Shown here piece by piece: positions 49,818 to 59,261 of a DNA stretch of 64,000 bases. The DNA is from Planctomycetota bacterium (GTDB taxonomy: Bacteria; Planctomycetota; Phycisphaerae; Sedimentisphaerales; Anaerohalosphaeraceae), in the NCBI GenBank assembly GCA_019456225.1, contig VRUI01000006.1, positions 1-64,000 on the forward strand, given 5' to 3'. The notes beneath the pieces are model-generated. The model made no database searches, was not told where the DNA came from, and was given only the letters and a program-made list of their open reading frames with translations. Numbering within the stretch: the stretch's first letter is position 1; the number at the start of each line of letters is the position of its first letter. Made by a program: the position numbers and the translations under genes.

Positions 49818-52207
49818 AAATACAAGCGGCAAAACTAAAACGCTATTCGATCCCGCTGGCCCGCGAACTAACCCTGAAAACCGCCCGGATCAAAACCCGC
49901 AACGGCGCACTGCTTTTCCTGACAGACGACAGCGGCAATACCGCCTGCGGAGAACTCGCCCCGCTCGAAACACTCCACAAAGAACCCCTCGACGAAGCAA
50001 TAAACCAGTTGACAAAATTAAAAGACAAAATCATCTCCGCAGAGATCAACGACTCGTTCATTAACTTCACAGAAGACATCGCCCAACTTATTGACTCAAC
50101 ACTATTCCCCTCAGTCGCCACCGCGATAGAAATGGCAATCCTCAACCTCTTCAAACAGCAAGGCAAATTCGACGACCTCAAAAATATCGAAATACCCGTA
50201 AACGCACTGCTTTCAGCCGATACGGACAATATATGCGATTTGGCAGGCAAGCTCATCGACCAGGGTTTTACATCAATAAAAGTAAAAGTAGGTAGATCGA
50301 ATCTCGACAAAGAAATCGCCGCGATCAATGAACTAACGAAAACCGTAAAAGACAAAGCAGCCATCCGTCTCGACGCAAACAGAAAATGGTCACTGGATAC
50401 CGCACTGAATTTCTGCAGCCAAACAGCATCTCAGATTATCGAATACATCGAAGAACCCCTAAGCAATCCAAACGAAATACCTGAATTCACAAGTAGGTCA
50501 AAAATCCCGCTAGCCCTCGACGAAACACTCATCGAAAAAAATCTCGAACAAATAAGCCGGCTTAAAAACATAGCAGCCTATATACTAAAACCATCGCTGC
50601 TCGGCGGTTTCAAAAAAACAGCCGACCTGGTAAGACACGCAAAGCAAAACAAAATAATCCCGGTAATAAGCGCAGCCTTTCCAACCTCCGTTTCCCTAAA
50701 GGCCTACGCCATCTTCGCCGCAAAAATGAACCTCCAGAATACCCCCCACGGCCTCGACACACTAAAATTCCTCGCAGAAGACATCGTGGAAAACCCGCTG
50801 AAAATTAAAAACGGAAAAATAAACCTCGCCGAAATAATCAAAACAGAAACCCAAACAGAAGCCCGAAGCGCAAGCGCAGGGATAAAAACCCAAATAAAAA
50901 CAACATCCCAAAAACTAATAAACGCCGGAATAAAACCAAAAGACCGAATCGCCATACTAAGCGAAAATTCCGCAGACTATGCAGCCCTTATCATCGCCCT
51001 GTGGAACATAGGCGCAATCGCCGTCCCGCTAAGCACCCGCTATACGCCCGCACAATTAAAAGAAGCAATCGAACTTACATCATGCAAAAAATTATTCGGT
51101 AGGATGGGCTGTGCCCATGCTGTAAGCATGGAAGTTTTCAATATTGAAGACTTCACAAACATAAACAAAAACCAAACCGCCAACCTCGCATTCGATGATT
51201 TCAACTTTGACCTCAACGCCCACGCCAGCATAATCTTCACCTCATCATCCGCCGCAAAACCAAAAGCCGTCCTCCACACAATCGCAAACCACTACTACAG
51301 CGCACTCGGCTCAAACGAAAACATCCCATTTACGCAAGGCGACGCATGGCTGATGTCACTGCCGATCTACCACATCAGCGGATTCTCGCTGATCATGCGA
51401 TCACTGATAAACAGATCGTCGATCATATTCCCCAACCCGGCAGAGTCAATAACAGAAGCGATCGATAACTTGGGCGTAACACACATTTCCCTCGTCGCCG
51501 CCCAACTGTCAACCCTCCTCGAATCAACCGAATCAATTAATCGCCTCCAAAAATTCAAAGCAATACTCATCGGCGGTTCGGCAGTACCTTCCAATCTAAT
51601 AAAACGATCCCTGCAAAACTCCCTGCCGATCTTTACAACCTACGGTTCGACCGAAATGGCCTCGCAAATAACAACTACGGCCCCCGGCGATTTACAAACC
51701 AAAATCGGATCCTCGGGCAAACTTTTGTCCTATAGAAACCTAAAACTCACAGATGACAGTGAGATTCTCGTAAAAGGAAAGGCTCTTTTTAAGGGCTACA
51801 TAAAAAAAGATTCCATAGAATTACCAACGGATTCCCAGGGCTATTTCCACACAAACGACATCGGATCGCTGGACGCCCAGGGCAATCTAACGGTAACCGC
51901 CCGCAAGGACCAAATGTTCATATCAGGCGGCGAAAACATCCATCCCCAGCAGATCGAAAGAGCCATCGAGCGGATATCCAACGTCCAATGCGCGATAGTC
52001 ATCCCGTCAGACGACAAGAAATTCGGCAAAGTTCCCGTCGCCTTCATAAAAATGCAAAATGACACCCCCCTCGACACCGCGGAAATCCAGGCTCAGCTGA
52101 AAAAAACCCTCGAATCCTTCAAAATCCCAAAATCCATCCACCCCTGGCCGAAGCAAATCCCAGAATCCATAAAACCCGACCGCAAAAGTTTCGCAAAATT
52201 CCTGTAA
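49814..52207 (+). CDS. menC-menE: Fused o-succinylbenzoate synthase / OSB-CoA ligase
   Basis: The 797-residue protein joins two enzymes. The N-terminal part (about 1-330) is an enolase-superfamily MenC with IKVKVG, the acidic residues in LDANRKW, EYIEEPL and ALDETL. The C-terminal part (about 360-797) is an adenylate-forming MenE with IIFTSSSAAKPKAVLHT, TYGSTEMAS and an ISGGENIHPQQIE tail. It makes o-succinylbenzoate and activates it to OSB-CoA, so consecutive steps are physically linked. The linker around residues 347-359 and an insertion near 428-440 are encoded by repeat-like DNA (see repeats). The split of MenC and MenE roles is firm; kinetic coupling is not shown. Confidence 0.9.
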   Translation: MKIQAAKLKRYSIPLARELTLKTARIKTRNGALLFLTDDSGNTACGELAPLETLHKEPLDEAINQLTKLKDKIISAEINDSFINFTEDIAQLIDSTLFPSVATAIEMAILNLFKQQGKFDDLKNIEIPVNALLSADTDNICDLAGKLIDQGFTSIKVKVGRSNLDKEIAAINELTKTVKDKAAIRLDANRKWSLDTALNFCSQTASQIIEYIEEPLSNPNEIPEFTSRSKIPLALDETLIEKNLEQISRLKNIAAYILKPSLLGGFKKTADLVRHAKQNKIIPVISAAFPTSVSLKAYAIFAAKMNLQNTPHGLDTLKFLAEDIVENPLKIKNGKINLAEIIKTETQTEARSASAGIKTQIKTTSQKLINAGIKPKDRIAILSENSADYAALIIALWNIGAIAVPLSTRYTPAQLKEAIELTSCKKLFGRMGCAHAVSMEVFNIEDFTNINKNQTANLAFDDFNFDLNAHASIIFTSSSAAKPKAVLHTIANHYYSALGSNENIPFTQGDAWLMSLPIYHISGFSLIMRSLINRSSIIFPNPAESITEAIDNLGVTHISLVAAQLSTLLESTESINRLQKFKAILIGGSAVPSNLIKRSLQNSLPIFTTYGSTEMASQITTTAPGDLQTKIGSSGKLLSYRNLKLTDDSEILVKGKALFKGYIKKDSIELPTDSQGYFHTNDIGSLDAQGNLTVTARKDQMFISGGENIHPQQIERAIERISNVQCAIVIPSDDKKFGKVPVAFIKMQNDTPLDTAEIQAQLKKTLESFKIPKSIHPWPKQIPESIKPDRKSFAKFL
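50853..50891 (+). repeat. Dispersed palindromic repeat inside menC-menE
   Basis: A segment containing AAGCCCGAAGCGC and AGCGCAGGGATAAAA recurs at 60626-60662 with one base changed in its core. It lies in frame in the interdomain linker of the fusion protein. Confidence 0.7.
51097..51131 (+). repeat. REP-like double hairpin inside the menE part
   Basis: ATGGGC-TGT-GCCCAT is followed by CATGC-TGTAA-GCATG, two adjacent hairpins encoding GRMGCAHAVSME. This has the look of a dispersed repeat read as coding sequence. No second copy is seen in this window. Confidence 0.55.
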
Positions 52208-52229
52208 AGATTGCAGGTTTGCTTCAGTA

Positions 52230-52613
52230 CTAAAGTTTTGCAAACCGGTCCCGAATAGAATCCGGCATCTCAATAGACTTGCCGCTTTTGCGGTCCACAA
52301 CGGAGTGAACCGTCTTGGCTTCGGCAACGACTTCGCCCCGCTGGTTTGTCAGACGATACGCAAGCGTATACGAGCTCCTGCCCGTATCGGCCAGACCCAT
52401 TTCGACCGTAATCCGGTCCGAAAGTACCATCATCGCCCGATAATCAGCTTCGGCATGGACGATTGGGACAAGATATTTACCTTCATTCAGTATCGCCGCG
52501 ATATCAAAAAACGATTCGTAGCACTCATGGATAATCAAAAAAACACTCCCATAAAAAGCGATCCCAGCCGAATCAGTCTGATGCAGTCGAAGCGTAGTTT
52601 CATATGTATGCAT
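52230..52613 (-). CDS. Hotdog thioesterase, probably DHNA-CoA hydrolase
   Basis: The 127-residue protein is a single hotdog domain of the 4-hydroxybenzoyl-CoA thioesterase type: RLHQTDSAGIAFYG with catalytic Asp, then LVPIVHAEADYRAMM and a basic-acidic helix. The classical pathway needs a thioesterase (MenI) to release DHNA before menA, and this gene lies convergent right after menC-menE, so that role is likely. It could also act on other acyl-CoAs. ATG 52613 starts the frame. Confidence 0.75.
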   Translation of the reverse strand: MHTYETTLRLHQTDSAGIAFYGSVFLIIHECYESFFDIAAILNEGKYLVPIVHAEADYRAMMVLSDRITVEMGLADTGRSSYTLAYRLTNQRGEVVAEAKTVHSVVDRKSGKSIEMPDSIRDRFAKL

Positions 52614-52693
52614 AAAAATACCTCATAATTAGTATTAAAAAACGATTTCCGTTTGGCAAGTTCAATTTTATTTCTTAGATTATAAGTGTCAAC

Positions 52694-52719
52694 AGCGATT
52701 AGCAATAAGCAATTAGCAC
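52694..52719 (+). repeat. Heptamer tract
   Basis: AGCGATT AGCAATA then AGCAATT AGCAC; nearly identical to the tract at 46231-46261. Confidence 0.7.
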
Positions 52720-52793
52720 AGAAAACGAAATTATTTTCATATTTTTACCATTATACTTGGATATTTAGCATAGCACTAACACTTTCTTTTTAT

Positions 52794-52941
52794 CTGGCTG
52801 CGTAAAAGCCATAGCTAAACCCGTTTAACGGACTAAACAATGCCGAACCTGACAATTTAGAGCTCCCAAAAGGAGCATGCAAAAGTCATAAATGGCACAA
52901 TGCAGGGCAGGGACTCTTTTAAATGGGTTCCTGCCTTTTTT
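52794..52941 (+). ncRNA. Candidate structured leader or riboswitch-like RNA
   Basis: GCCAT (52808-52812) can pair with ATGGC (52892-52896), enclosing hairpins CCGT/ACGG (52821-52831) and GCTCC/GGAGC (52862-52876). An alternative GGCT/AGCC hairpin at 52794-52810 would exclude the closing stem. A strong terminator follows (52906-52941), 200 bases before the rhomboid gene. The arrangement, a folded domain plus terminator in front of a gene, is that of a riboswitch or attenuator. I match it to no known class, and a free small RNA is equally possible. Confidence 0.4.
52906..52941 (+). terminator. Strong rho-independent terminator
   Basis: GGCAGGGAC (52906-52914) pairs with GGTTCCTGCC (52926-52935) in a 9-bp stem with one G-U, followed by six T residues. 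Confidence 0.8.
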
Positions 52942-53142
52942 AGTCCACAAATAAAGGTACCGGGTACCCTTTTCGTAAGATAGGTAATTTAGCGGGTCTC
53001 CGGATACATGAAACTGCTTAAATTTCATCAAATACGCAGTAAGAATTTACCGAAATATTTACTCTACATGAAATCTCTTGTCCAATCGCCCTCTGACCGA
53101 TAAAATATGGACAGTTCATAATATTATTTTTAGAATGCCGAT

Positions 53143-54324
53143 ATGTTTCTACCTATTAGAACAAGTATATGCCCGCGACGGACGCCCTACACAAATTACG
53201 CGCTGATCGCGATAAATATTTTTATTTTCCTCATCAGTTACTGGCCTCACACATATATCAGTGGCGGTCGTCAGGTTCATGAGGTCCTCCGCAACTGGGC
53301 TCAGCCGTTCATGTTACACCCGGACTCGCCGGAAATCTGGCAGTTCGTTACATACGCCTTCCTCCACGGCTCAATGCTGCACATTTTCGGAAACATGTTC
53401 TTTCTTTACCTCTTCGGAAATGCCATAAATGATAAAATGGGTAATGTAGGCTATATCTGCCTCTACCTCGCCGGAGCTGTTTTCAGCGGCCTAGGACACG
53501 CCTTAATTTCCAGCAACCCCGTATTGGGTGCAAGCGGAGCCGTCGCCGCCATCACAGGCGCCTACCTCGTACTATTTCCAAAAGCGATTATTACAGTAAT
53601 ATACTGGTTCTTTTTTATCGGGACATTCGACCTGCACGCATATTTCTTCATCGCCATAAAAATGATCATCATCGACAATATTCTCTACAGAGGCGCCGAT
53701 AATGTAGCATACGAGGCACATCTATCCGGATACGCTTTCGGAATTATAGCAACATACCTTCTCCTTGCCGTTAAATTGATGCCAGGTGACCATTTCGACT
53801 TGTGGTCGTTGACAAGACAGTGGAACCGGCGCCGCCAATTCCGAGATATTTCAAACGGCCCAGGTCCAAATCAATCCAGAAAGTGGGTTAAGGCAAAGGA
53901 AGTTAAATCATCCGCACAGATGGAAAAAGAGGAGATGATCAACGACTTTCGCGCGAAGATATCCAGCCTGATATACCAGAAAAACATCTCTGAAGCCGCA
54001 AATACCTACCTCGATCTTACCCAGATTGACATTGATCACGTTTTACCGCGCCAGCAGCAGCTCGACATCGCAAACCAGCTAATGTCGATGAGCGAATGGG
54101 AGCAAGCCTCCAGGGCGTATGAATTGTTTCTCACCCGTTATCAGAATTGCCAGTATTCAGAGCAGGTAGAGCTTATGCTCGGGGTTATATATGCACGCTA
54201 TCTCCACAAACCCGAAAAGGCCGTCAAGTATCTAAAAGCGGCCAGGAAAAAGATCACAGATCGCGGACAGATAAACATGTGCGACGAAGAACTGAATAAA
54301 CTTGCAATGAAGGGTCACGAATAA
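53143..54324 (+). CDS. Rhomboid-family intramembrane serine protease with C-terminal repeats
   Basis: The 393-residue protein has six or so membrane helices in its first 215 residues with the rhomboid marks HGSMLHIFGNMFFLYLFG, catalytic Ser in GASGAVAA and catalytic His in AHLSGYAFG. The remaining 180 residues are soluble and helical, TPR-like, probably a cytosolic partner-binding domain. ATG 53143 follows no strong ribosome site. It lies downstream of a structured RNA and terminator. Confidence 0.85.
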   Translation: MFLPIRTSICPRRTPYTNYALIAINIFIFLISYWPHTYISGGRQVHEVLRNWAQPFMLHPDSPEIWQFVTYAFLHGSMLHIFGNMFFLYLFGNAINDKMGNVGYICLYLAGAVFSGLGHALISSNPVLGASGAVAAITGAYLVLFPKAIITVIYWFFFIGTFDLHAYFFIAIKMIIIDNILYRGADNVAYEAHLSGYAFGIIATYLLLAVKLMPGDHFDLWSLTRQWNRRRQFRDISNGPGPNQSRKWVKAKEVKSSAQMEKEEMINDFRAKISSLIYQKNISEAANTYLDLTQIDIDHVLPRQQQLDIANQLMSMSEWEQASRAYELFLTRYQNCQYSEQVELMLGVIYARYLHKPEKAVKYLKAARKKITDRGQINMCDEELNKLAMKGHE

Positions 54325-54468
54325 CCCGTTAGTTTTATGTAAAATCTTTCCCGCAGGCACTAAAACAGTTGACAACTACCGTAAACAGTGATAACATTCC
54401 ACTTGATATTCTAATTGAGAAGTTTTTCATTTACACGGTTCTATACCTGAAAAAAAGGGAGAAACAAA

Positions 54469-55716
54469 ATGTTGTCACAAACTAAGTCGGTTCTTACGGT
54501 TATCGTTATTGTCAGTATCGTCCTGAGTGTTGGAAACGTCCAGGCAGTTGACCTGCCCGAAACGGCGATATCTTACGATACAATTTCTTATCCATACCTC
54601 GCCCAGCCGGTCAGCGGAAGGGTGAACATTCGCTCGGGCGGAGGCATCGCATTTTATCCGTGCGGAAAACTGAAAGAAGGAGTAAACATCACCGTCGTCG
54701 CAGAAGAACTCGGGTGGGCAAAGATCGTTCCGCCGAAAGGAAGTTTTTCGTGGATAGCGAAAAAGTACGTTGACGTAGATCCGTCGAACCCCAAAGTCGG
54801 TAACGTAAACGCCGATGACGTTCGTGTATGGGTAGGTTCACCAAGCTACGACGCACTGACTTCTTCATCTACGCAGGTTAAGCTCAGCAAAAAAGATTTT
54901 GATTTCGTCGAATTGCTCGGAGAAGAAGAAGACGACTATCTGAAGATCGCCCCTCCTTCCGGGGCATACCTTTATGTCTCCGCAAAAGAAATCAAATACA
55001 TTGGACCGGTAGGAACGATACCATCTATAATAAAAAAAGGTCCGGGACTGGAGCAAGACAATGGCAATGATATTAATACCGACACCGGAAAAATCGCGAC
55101 CAGGCCGCCGGTCGACCACGAAAAAACCATGTATTCAAAGTCCACCTCAAGATCTCCTGACGATATGAAACTCATTACCGTCTGTCGCAGGATCGTCGAA
55201 AAGGTAGAAGCTGAAAAAGAAAAACCGTATGCCATGCAAAACTACACTGAGTTTAAGAAAGCTGTTGAAAAGGTCGCAAACGATCCGAAAGCTGCTCAGG
55301 CAAAGGCATACGCAAAATACCTGAAGAATCTCATCGGCCGTTACGAACTTGTTTCGATCGTCGATTCTTTGCTTCAAGAACAGAGTATAAAGCTGACTGA
55401 GGGATTAAAAGAGATTGAAGACGAGCTAATTAAGGCTAAAGAAGCTGTTACCGGCAAAGACTCCGGAAAGTACGTCGTAAAGGGAATTATAAAGCCTTCG
55501 AATATTTATATATCAGGCAAAAAGCGTTATCTCATACTTGATCAAAATCTCAAAATTATTTGCTACGCTGTTCCGTCGAATGTACCGGAAGGCATCATGG
55601 AAAAATACTACGACAAGAAGGTGGCCCTGCAAGGAAGCATCGAGAAAAAGTCTGACGGTTCTGTTAGCCTCGTAAAATTCACAGCAATTACACTGGAAGA
55701 ATCAATAGAGAAATAA
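54469..55716 (+). CDS. Secreted bacterial-SH3 domain protein
   Basis: The 415-residue protein has a signal peptide (about 1-26), a bacterial SH3 domain around 46-100 (GRVNIRSGGGIAFYP, then GWAKIVPPKGSFSWIAKKYV), a second weaker SH3-like segment, a helical middle and a C-terminal beta domain. GGGAG precedes ATG 54469. It probably binds the cell wall or another envelope partner. The function is not known. Confidence 0.75.
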   Translation: MLSQTKSVLTVIVIVSIVLSVGNVQAVDLPETAISYDTISYPYLAQPVSGRVNIRSGGGIAFYPCGKLKEGVNITVVAEELGWAKIVPPKGSFSWIAKKYVDVDPSNPKVGNVNADDVRVWVGSPSYDALTSSSTQVKLSKKDFDFVELLGEEEDDYLKIAPPSGAYLYVSAKEIKYIGPVGTIPSIIKKGPGLEQDNGNDINTDTGKIATRPPVDHEKTMYSKSTSRSPDDMKLITVCRRIVEKVEAEKEKPYAMQNYTEFKKAVEKVANDPKAAQAKAYAKYLKNLIGRYELVSIVDSLLQEQSIKLTEGLKEIEDELIKAKEAVTGKDSGKYVVKGIIKPSNIYISGKKRYLILDQNLKIICYAVPSNVPEGIMEKYYDKKVALQGSIEKKSDGSVSLVKFTAITLEESIEK

Positions 55717-55755
55717 AAAAACTACTCCCGGCATCTTGCCGACAAAAATAATCAG

Positions 55756-55778
55756 CCCCCGGACCTGTCCGGGGGTTT
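55756..55778 (+). terminator. Terminator-like hairpin after the SH3 gene
   Basis: CCCCCGGA (55756-55763) pairs with TCCGGGGG (55768-55775), a GC-rich 8-bp stem followed by TTT. It lies between convergent genes. Confidence 0.6.
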
Positions 55779-55803
55779 ACCCTTACCCATTACCCCTCAC
55801 TCC
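55776..55803 (+). repeat. Heptamer tract into the AsmA-like gene end
   Basis: Units TTACCCT, TACCCAT, TACCCCT and CACTCCT follow a 7-base period. The tract runs into the 3' end of the AsmA-like gene. Confidence 0.55.
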
Positions 55804-58800
55804 TTAAGCTTCTCCTTACCCTTCTCCTTAGTCCCAAATATACCAAAAGGTTTGGTGAAAATTGGCAGTACTGTCCTTTCGATTTCCGGTTTATCTAATG
55901 TGCCGCCAACTTTGACTTCCACAACCGCATAACTCAGGATCATCGCAAAAGTATCTGCTACCGATGGCCTCAAGCCGGTCTTTTTGCCAAAAGCATTGAA
56001 CTTCATCGCGACTCTTCCGTCGGTCATATTGATTGTCCCGGTACCTTTCATCTGCATTGATTTTCCGGAAATCAGAACCTCATCAAGAAAAAGCATATTA
56101 TTTTTCATATAGGATTCGGCGGTTATATCGCTGAAAATATAGTCCGTCGGATCTTCCAGTTGCGAAGCTGTAATTATCTTTCCCAGCAGTGTTCGCTCAG
56201 CGAACTCCATACCGGATATCTTCATATTCAGTCTGCCGATTCTTGATTTGTCATCGCCGAAGGTCCCCGTCGCGCCGAAATACCCGCTGATATGTCCTTT
56301 CGTGTAATCGTTGCCTTTGTCTGTTTTCTTTTCGGAGGCGACTAACTCATGGAGATCGATCTCGGAAAAAACTGTCTCGATCGAGTAGCTCATCTTTTTA
56401 TCTTTTTTGCGTTTCAGCAATAAATTCCCAAGAATCTTTCCACCGCCGCAATTGGCAGTATACTCTCGGCTCAGGAACGAATCGCTGTTCGGGTCATAGA
56501 TAAGTTCGCCGTCAATGTTATTGACGGACTTGCCTTTGATCTTGACGCTTTTGGCATTGTATCGTCCGCTGCCGGAGATTATTCCCTCGCCTATTTTATA
56601 AACGCCCTTAGATTCAAGCGAACCGTTTATCTCGCCTAGGATGCCTTTGTCTTTCAGGACGAATTCTTTTAGTGTAAGATCGCTGATGAAATCAACGATT
56701 CCCTCATTGTCGCCGTCGTTTTGATAAGTGATCCTCTCAATGGCAAGGTCAAATCTGCCGGACGGACTAAGATCCTTATCAAGGCCGGTCGAATACCCCT
56801 CAAGCGCTTTTTTTAGTTTGTCGTCAAAGGCGATATTCTTCGCGGAAACCGAGAAATCGCAGCTTTTTACTTTGTGGTTTCCTGTCAGGATAGTACCGTC
56901 AACCGTAATCGATTTTGCATGCTCGTCCGCATCGGTTGCTGACTGGCTGATTGACCGCATATTTTCAAGGGTGATCTTATCCTTCTCGATGGTAACTTTT
57001 CCAAAAATGTTTTCTATCGGATAAGGAAACTTCGTGTAATTGATACTGCCGCCAAGGCTTTCAACATCGATCTTAAAATCTGAACATTTTATCCGCGGAT
57101 TAACGCTTAGATCCGCTTTAACATTGATAGCCCCTTTCGGATGAAGCTTCGAAAGCACCTTATACGAATCGGCTGGAAGAGTTTTTAACCACCTGTCCTG
57201 GATCTGTATATTTTTCGCGTCCAATTCAAGACAGTAGCCCGGAGCAGGATAGTTCTCGTCAGCCGGCCATACTTTCCCGCTGATTTCCACCGTACCATCG
57301 TTGTTCCTTCCGGTCATCTTTATAATACGCGTAAGCGAAGGCGTCAAAATCGCCTCGACATTAACATTGGTCAAAGGCAGCGGGAAATTCTCATACATCA
57401 TCGTCGCGTCTTTAATGCTTATTTCGGCGGTATACTCAACCGGACGCGTACCGACCTGGTTTGGGAAAACATGAATCTTAGCGTCTGTCCGAGCCTTCAT
57501 TTTAAAACTATCAAAAAAACTACGCTGACTATAGGGCAGCGACATCTTCAGTCGAGTGTCCAGCGGGATATTTTTAGCGTTGATCCAAATATCATAGCTT
57601 GGCTTGCCGCTGCGAATATCGGTCACTTTACCGTTAAGCGTTATCGAGCTCTCGTCCGTACCAGAAACCAAATTGATAAGAGTAACTTCCTGCGGCCCTA
57701 TTATCACACGCCCAGTAATATTTTCCAGGGGGTATGGAAAATGCAGATAGCTTGCCCTGCCTCCGAGCATATCGATCTGAATTTCGCTGCGTCCTTTTAT
57801 CTGATCATGTTTGCGAAGATACGAGTATTTGATCCTCGCACGTCCTTCAGGTGAAAATGTGTACCAGACACTATGCTGCTTCTTATACAGTTTCAGTGCC
57901 CGGAAAACATCCTTACCGAGCAGCATATTCTCGCTGGTGATAATTATGTCTGTAACCTTGATCCCGTCGACAGGTTTTGTCCCGCCGCGAATCGTAAAAA
58001 CACTATCGTCATGCTTACAATTTAGGTCGGAAAAGGTGAAACTGTTATTAGAAAGAATAATATCACCGGTTATTTTCTCAAGCCGGTACGGAAATTTCTT
58101 ATGTTGTATCGAAACATCTTTACACGTCGCTGTCCCGGACCACTTACTTTTCCGCAACTCGCTCAATTTCCCGTTAGCTTTGAATTTAAAGTCGCAAATC
58201 CCCTTCGGCTCATAAAGCCCAAGAAATCTACGAAAACCCGGGCCGATATATTTAGTCAGTCCCTCGTCATATACCAGGGCGTTTACCTTCGTCTTATCGT
58301 TAAAATGCATATTCTCAGCATAAAATTGACCGCTGAAACTGCCCTTGTCCAGGTAATCGGTGACCTTCCCGGAAAGCGAGAATTTGCAGTCTTCGCCCAT
58401 CTCCCATTCAAGCGTGTTGATCATAAGGTCATCGGCGTCATAATCCATATCAAGCCGCAATTTCCGAACGTTCCACAGGTTTCCCAGTATTGTCTCCGGC
58501 CCGGTCGAAAAATTATCGCTGGTGATTATCAGCTTGCCGCTCTTGCCGGACTTATCCGTCTCCAGTTTACCGCCGATAACTCCCGAAAGGCCGCTAGAAG
58601 ATGGATTGATATCGAAAGTAAACCCAAGCCCGTTCTTCTTTTCGACATCCGCGACAGCTCCTTTTGTCACGCCAACAGAAATTATCTTTTCCACAACGCC
58701 GCCGGACACTCTGCTAAGCCGAATTGTCCCCCGTCTCAGCACTAATGCGGGGATCGCCCCCTTCTTTCCTTTGCCGTCGTCGCCGGTAAGCGCAAGGTTC

Positions 58801-59228
58801 CATGAAGAAATATCATTGTCGTAACGAAGGTCCAGAACAAAATCCTCGATAGTCAAACTTCTCAGGCGAGGACGCAGCCGTAAAATACTGGAAACAGGAA
58901 ATTCGACCAAAATCGTTTTCGCTTTCAATAAAGGCGGCTGATCGCCGGTGTCCAGGCACGAAGAAACCACTACCCCCTTCATCTTTGCAAGCCCGTTAAG
59001 CTGAACTTCGATCGATTCGATATCAACCTCAGAGCCCGTATACCTCTCGATCTGTTTTTTAGCTATCGGAAGCATCAGCTTAACTGCGACGTTCTTACAA
59101 ACAATCCAGAGCAATCCCAGCACCGCAAGTGTAATAATAACCTTGAGCAAGAACTTCTTCCGAATTCGCCGAAATTTCTTCAATTCAATCCCAAATAAAA
59201 CAGTATCCGCCGAAGGCGGTTTCCTCAA
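55797..59228 (-). CDS. Large AsmA-like / DUF3971-type envelope protein
   Basis: The 1143-residue protein has an N-terminal membrane anchor (about 29-53) and a long repetitive beta-rich body. Its many segments carry patterns such as ITGRVIIG, KFPYPIENIFGKVTIEKD and LENITGRV at intervals, as in AsmA/TamB proteins that form elongated beta structures and bridge membranes or carry lipid. The start TTG 59228 is uncertain, with no strong ribosome site. It lies downstream of purD on the same strand. Confidence 0.7.
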   Translation of the reverse strand: MRKPPSADTVLFGIELKKFRRIRKKFLLKVIITLAVLGLLWIVCKNVAVKLMLPIAKKQIERYTGSEVDIESIEVQLNGLAKMKGVVVSSCLDTGDQPPLLKAKTILVEFPVSSILRLRPRLRSLTIEDFVLDLRYDNDISSWNLALTGDDGKGKKGAIPALVLRRGTIRLSRVSGGVVEKIISVGVTKGAVADVEKKNGLGFTFDINPSSSGLSGVIGGKLETDKSGKSGKLIITSDNFSTGPETILGNLWNVRKLRLDMDYDADDLMINTLEWEMGEDCKFSLSGKVTDYLDKGSFSGQFYAENMHFNDKTKVNALVYDEGLTKYIGPGFRRFLGLYEPKGICDFKFKANGKLSELRKSKWSGTATCKDVSIQHKKFPYRLEKITGDIILSNNSFTFSDLNCKHDDSVFTIRGGTKPVDGIKVTDIIITSENMLLGKDVFRALKLYKKQHSVWYTFSPEGRARIKYSYLRKHDQIKGRSEIQIDMLGGRASYLHFPYPLENITGRVIIGPQEVTLINLVSGTDESSITLNGKVTDIRSGKPSYDIWINAKNIPLDTRLKMSLPYSQRSFFDSFKMKARTDAKIHVFPNQVGTRPVEYTAEISIKDATMMYENFPLPLTNVNVEAILTPSLTRIIKMTGRNNDGTVEISGKVWPADENYPAPGYCLELDAKNIQIQDRWLKTLPADSYKVLSKLHPKGAINVKADLSVNPRIKCSDFKIDVESLGGSINYTKFPYPIENIFGKVTIEKDKITLENMRSISQSATDADEHAKSITVDGTILTGNHKVKSCDFSVSAKNIAFDDKLKKALEGYSTGLDKDLSPSGRFDLAIERITYQNDGDNEGIVDFISDLTLKEFVLKDKGILGEINGSLESKGVYKIGEGIISGSGRYNAKSVKIKGKSVNNIDGELIYDPNSDSFLSREYTANCGGGKILGNLLLKRKKDKKMSYSIETVFSEIDLHELVASEKKTDKGNDYTKGHISGYFGATGTFGDDKSRIGRLNMKISGMEFAERTLLGKIITASQLEDPTDYIFSDITAESYMKNNMLFLDEVLISGKSMQMKGTGTINMTDGRVAMKFNAFGKKTGLRPSVADTFAMILSYAVVEVKVGGTLDKPEIERTVLPIFTKPFGIFGTKEKGKEKLKE

Positions 59229-59238
59229 TTACTAATTA

Positions 59239-59261
59239 CAAACTGGCCAAAGGTCAGTTTG
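59239..59261 (-). terminator. Hairpin over the purD stop codon
   Basis: CAAACTGGCC (59239-59248) pairs with GGTCAGTTTG (59252-59261), a 10-bp stem with loop AAA, without a T-run. It overlaps the purD stop (TGA at 59256-59254) and could slow read-through into the AsmA-like gene. Confidence 0.4.

Larger units (their letters stand above)
52614..53142. other. Intergenic region with repeat and structured RNA candidate
   Basis: The 529-base gap between the thioesterase (minus) and rhomboid (plus) genes has a heptamer tract (52694-52719), the RNA candidate with its terminator (52794-52941), a GGTACC-GGTACC inverted repeat near 52956-52970 and a hairpin ATGAAA/TTTCAT near 53008-53028. No protein gene is visible. 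Confidence 0.5.
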
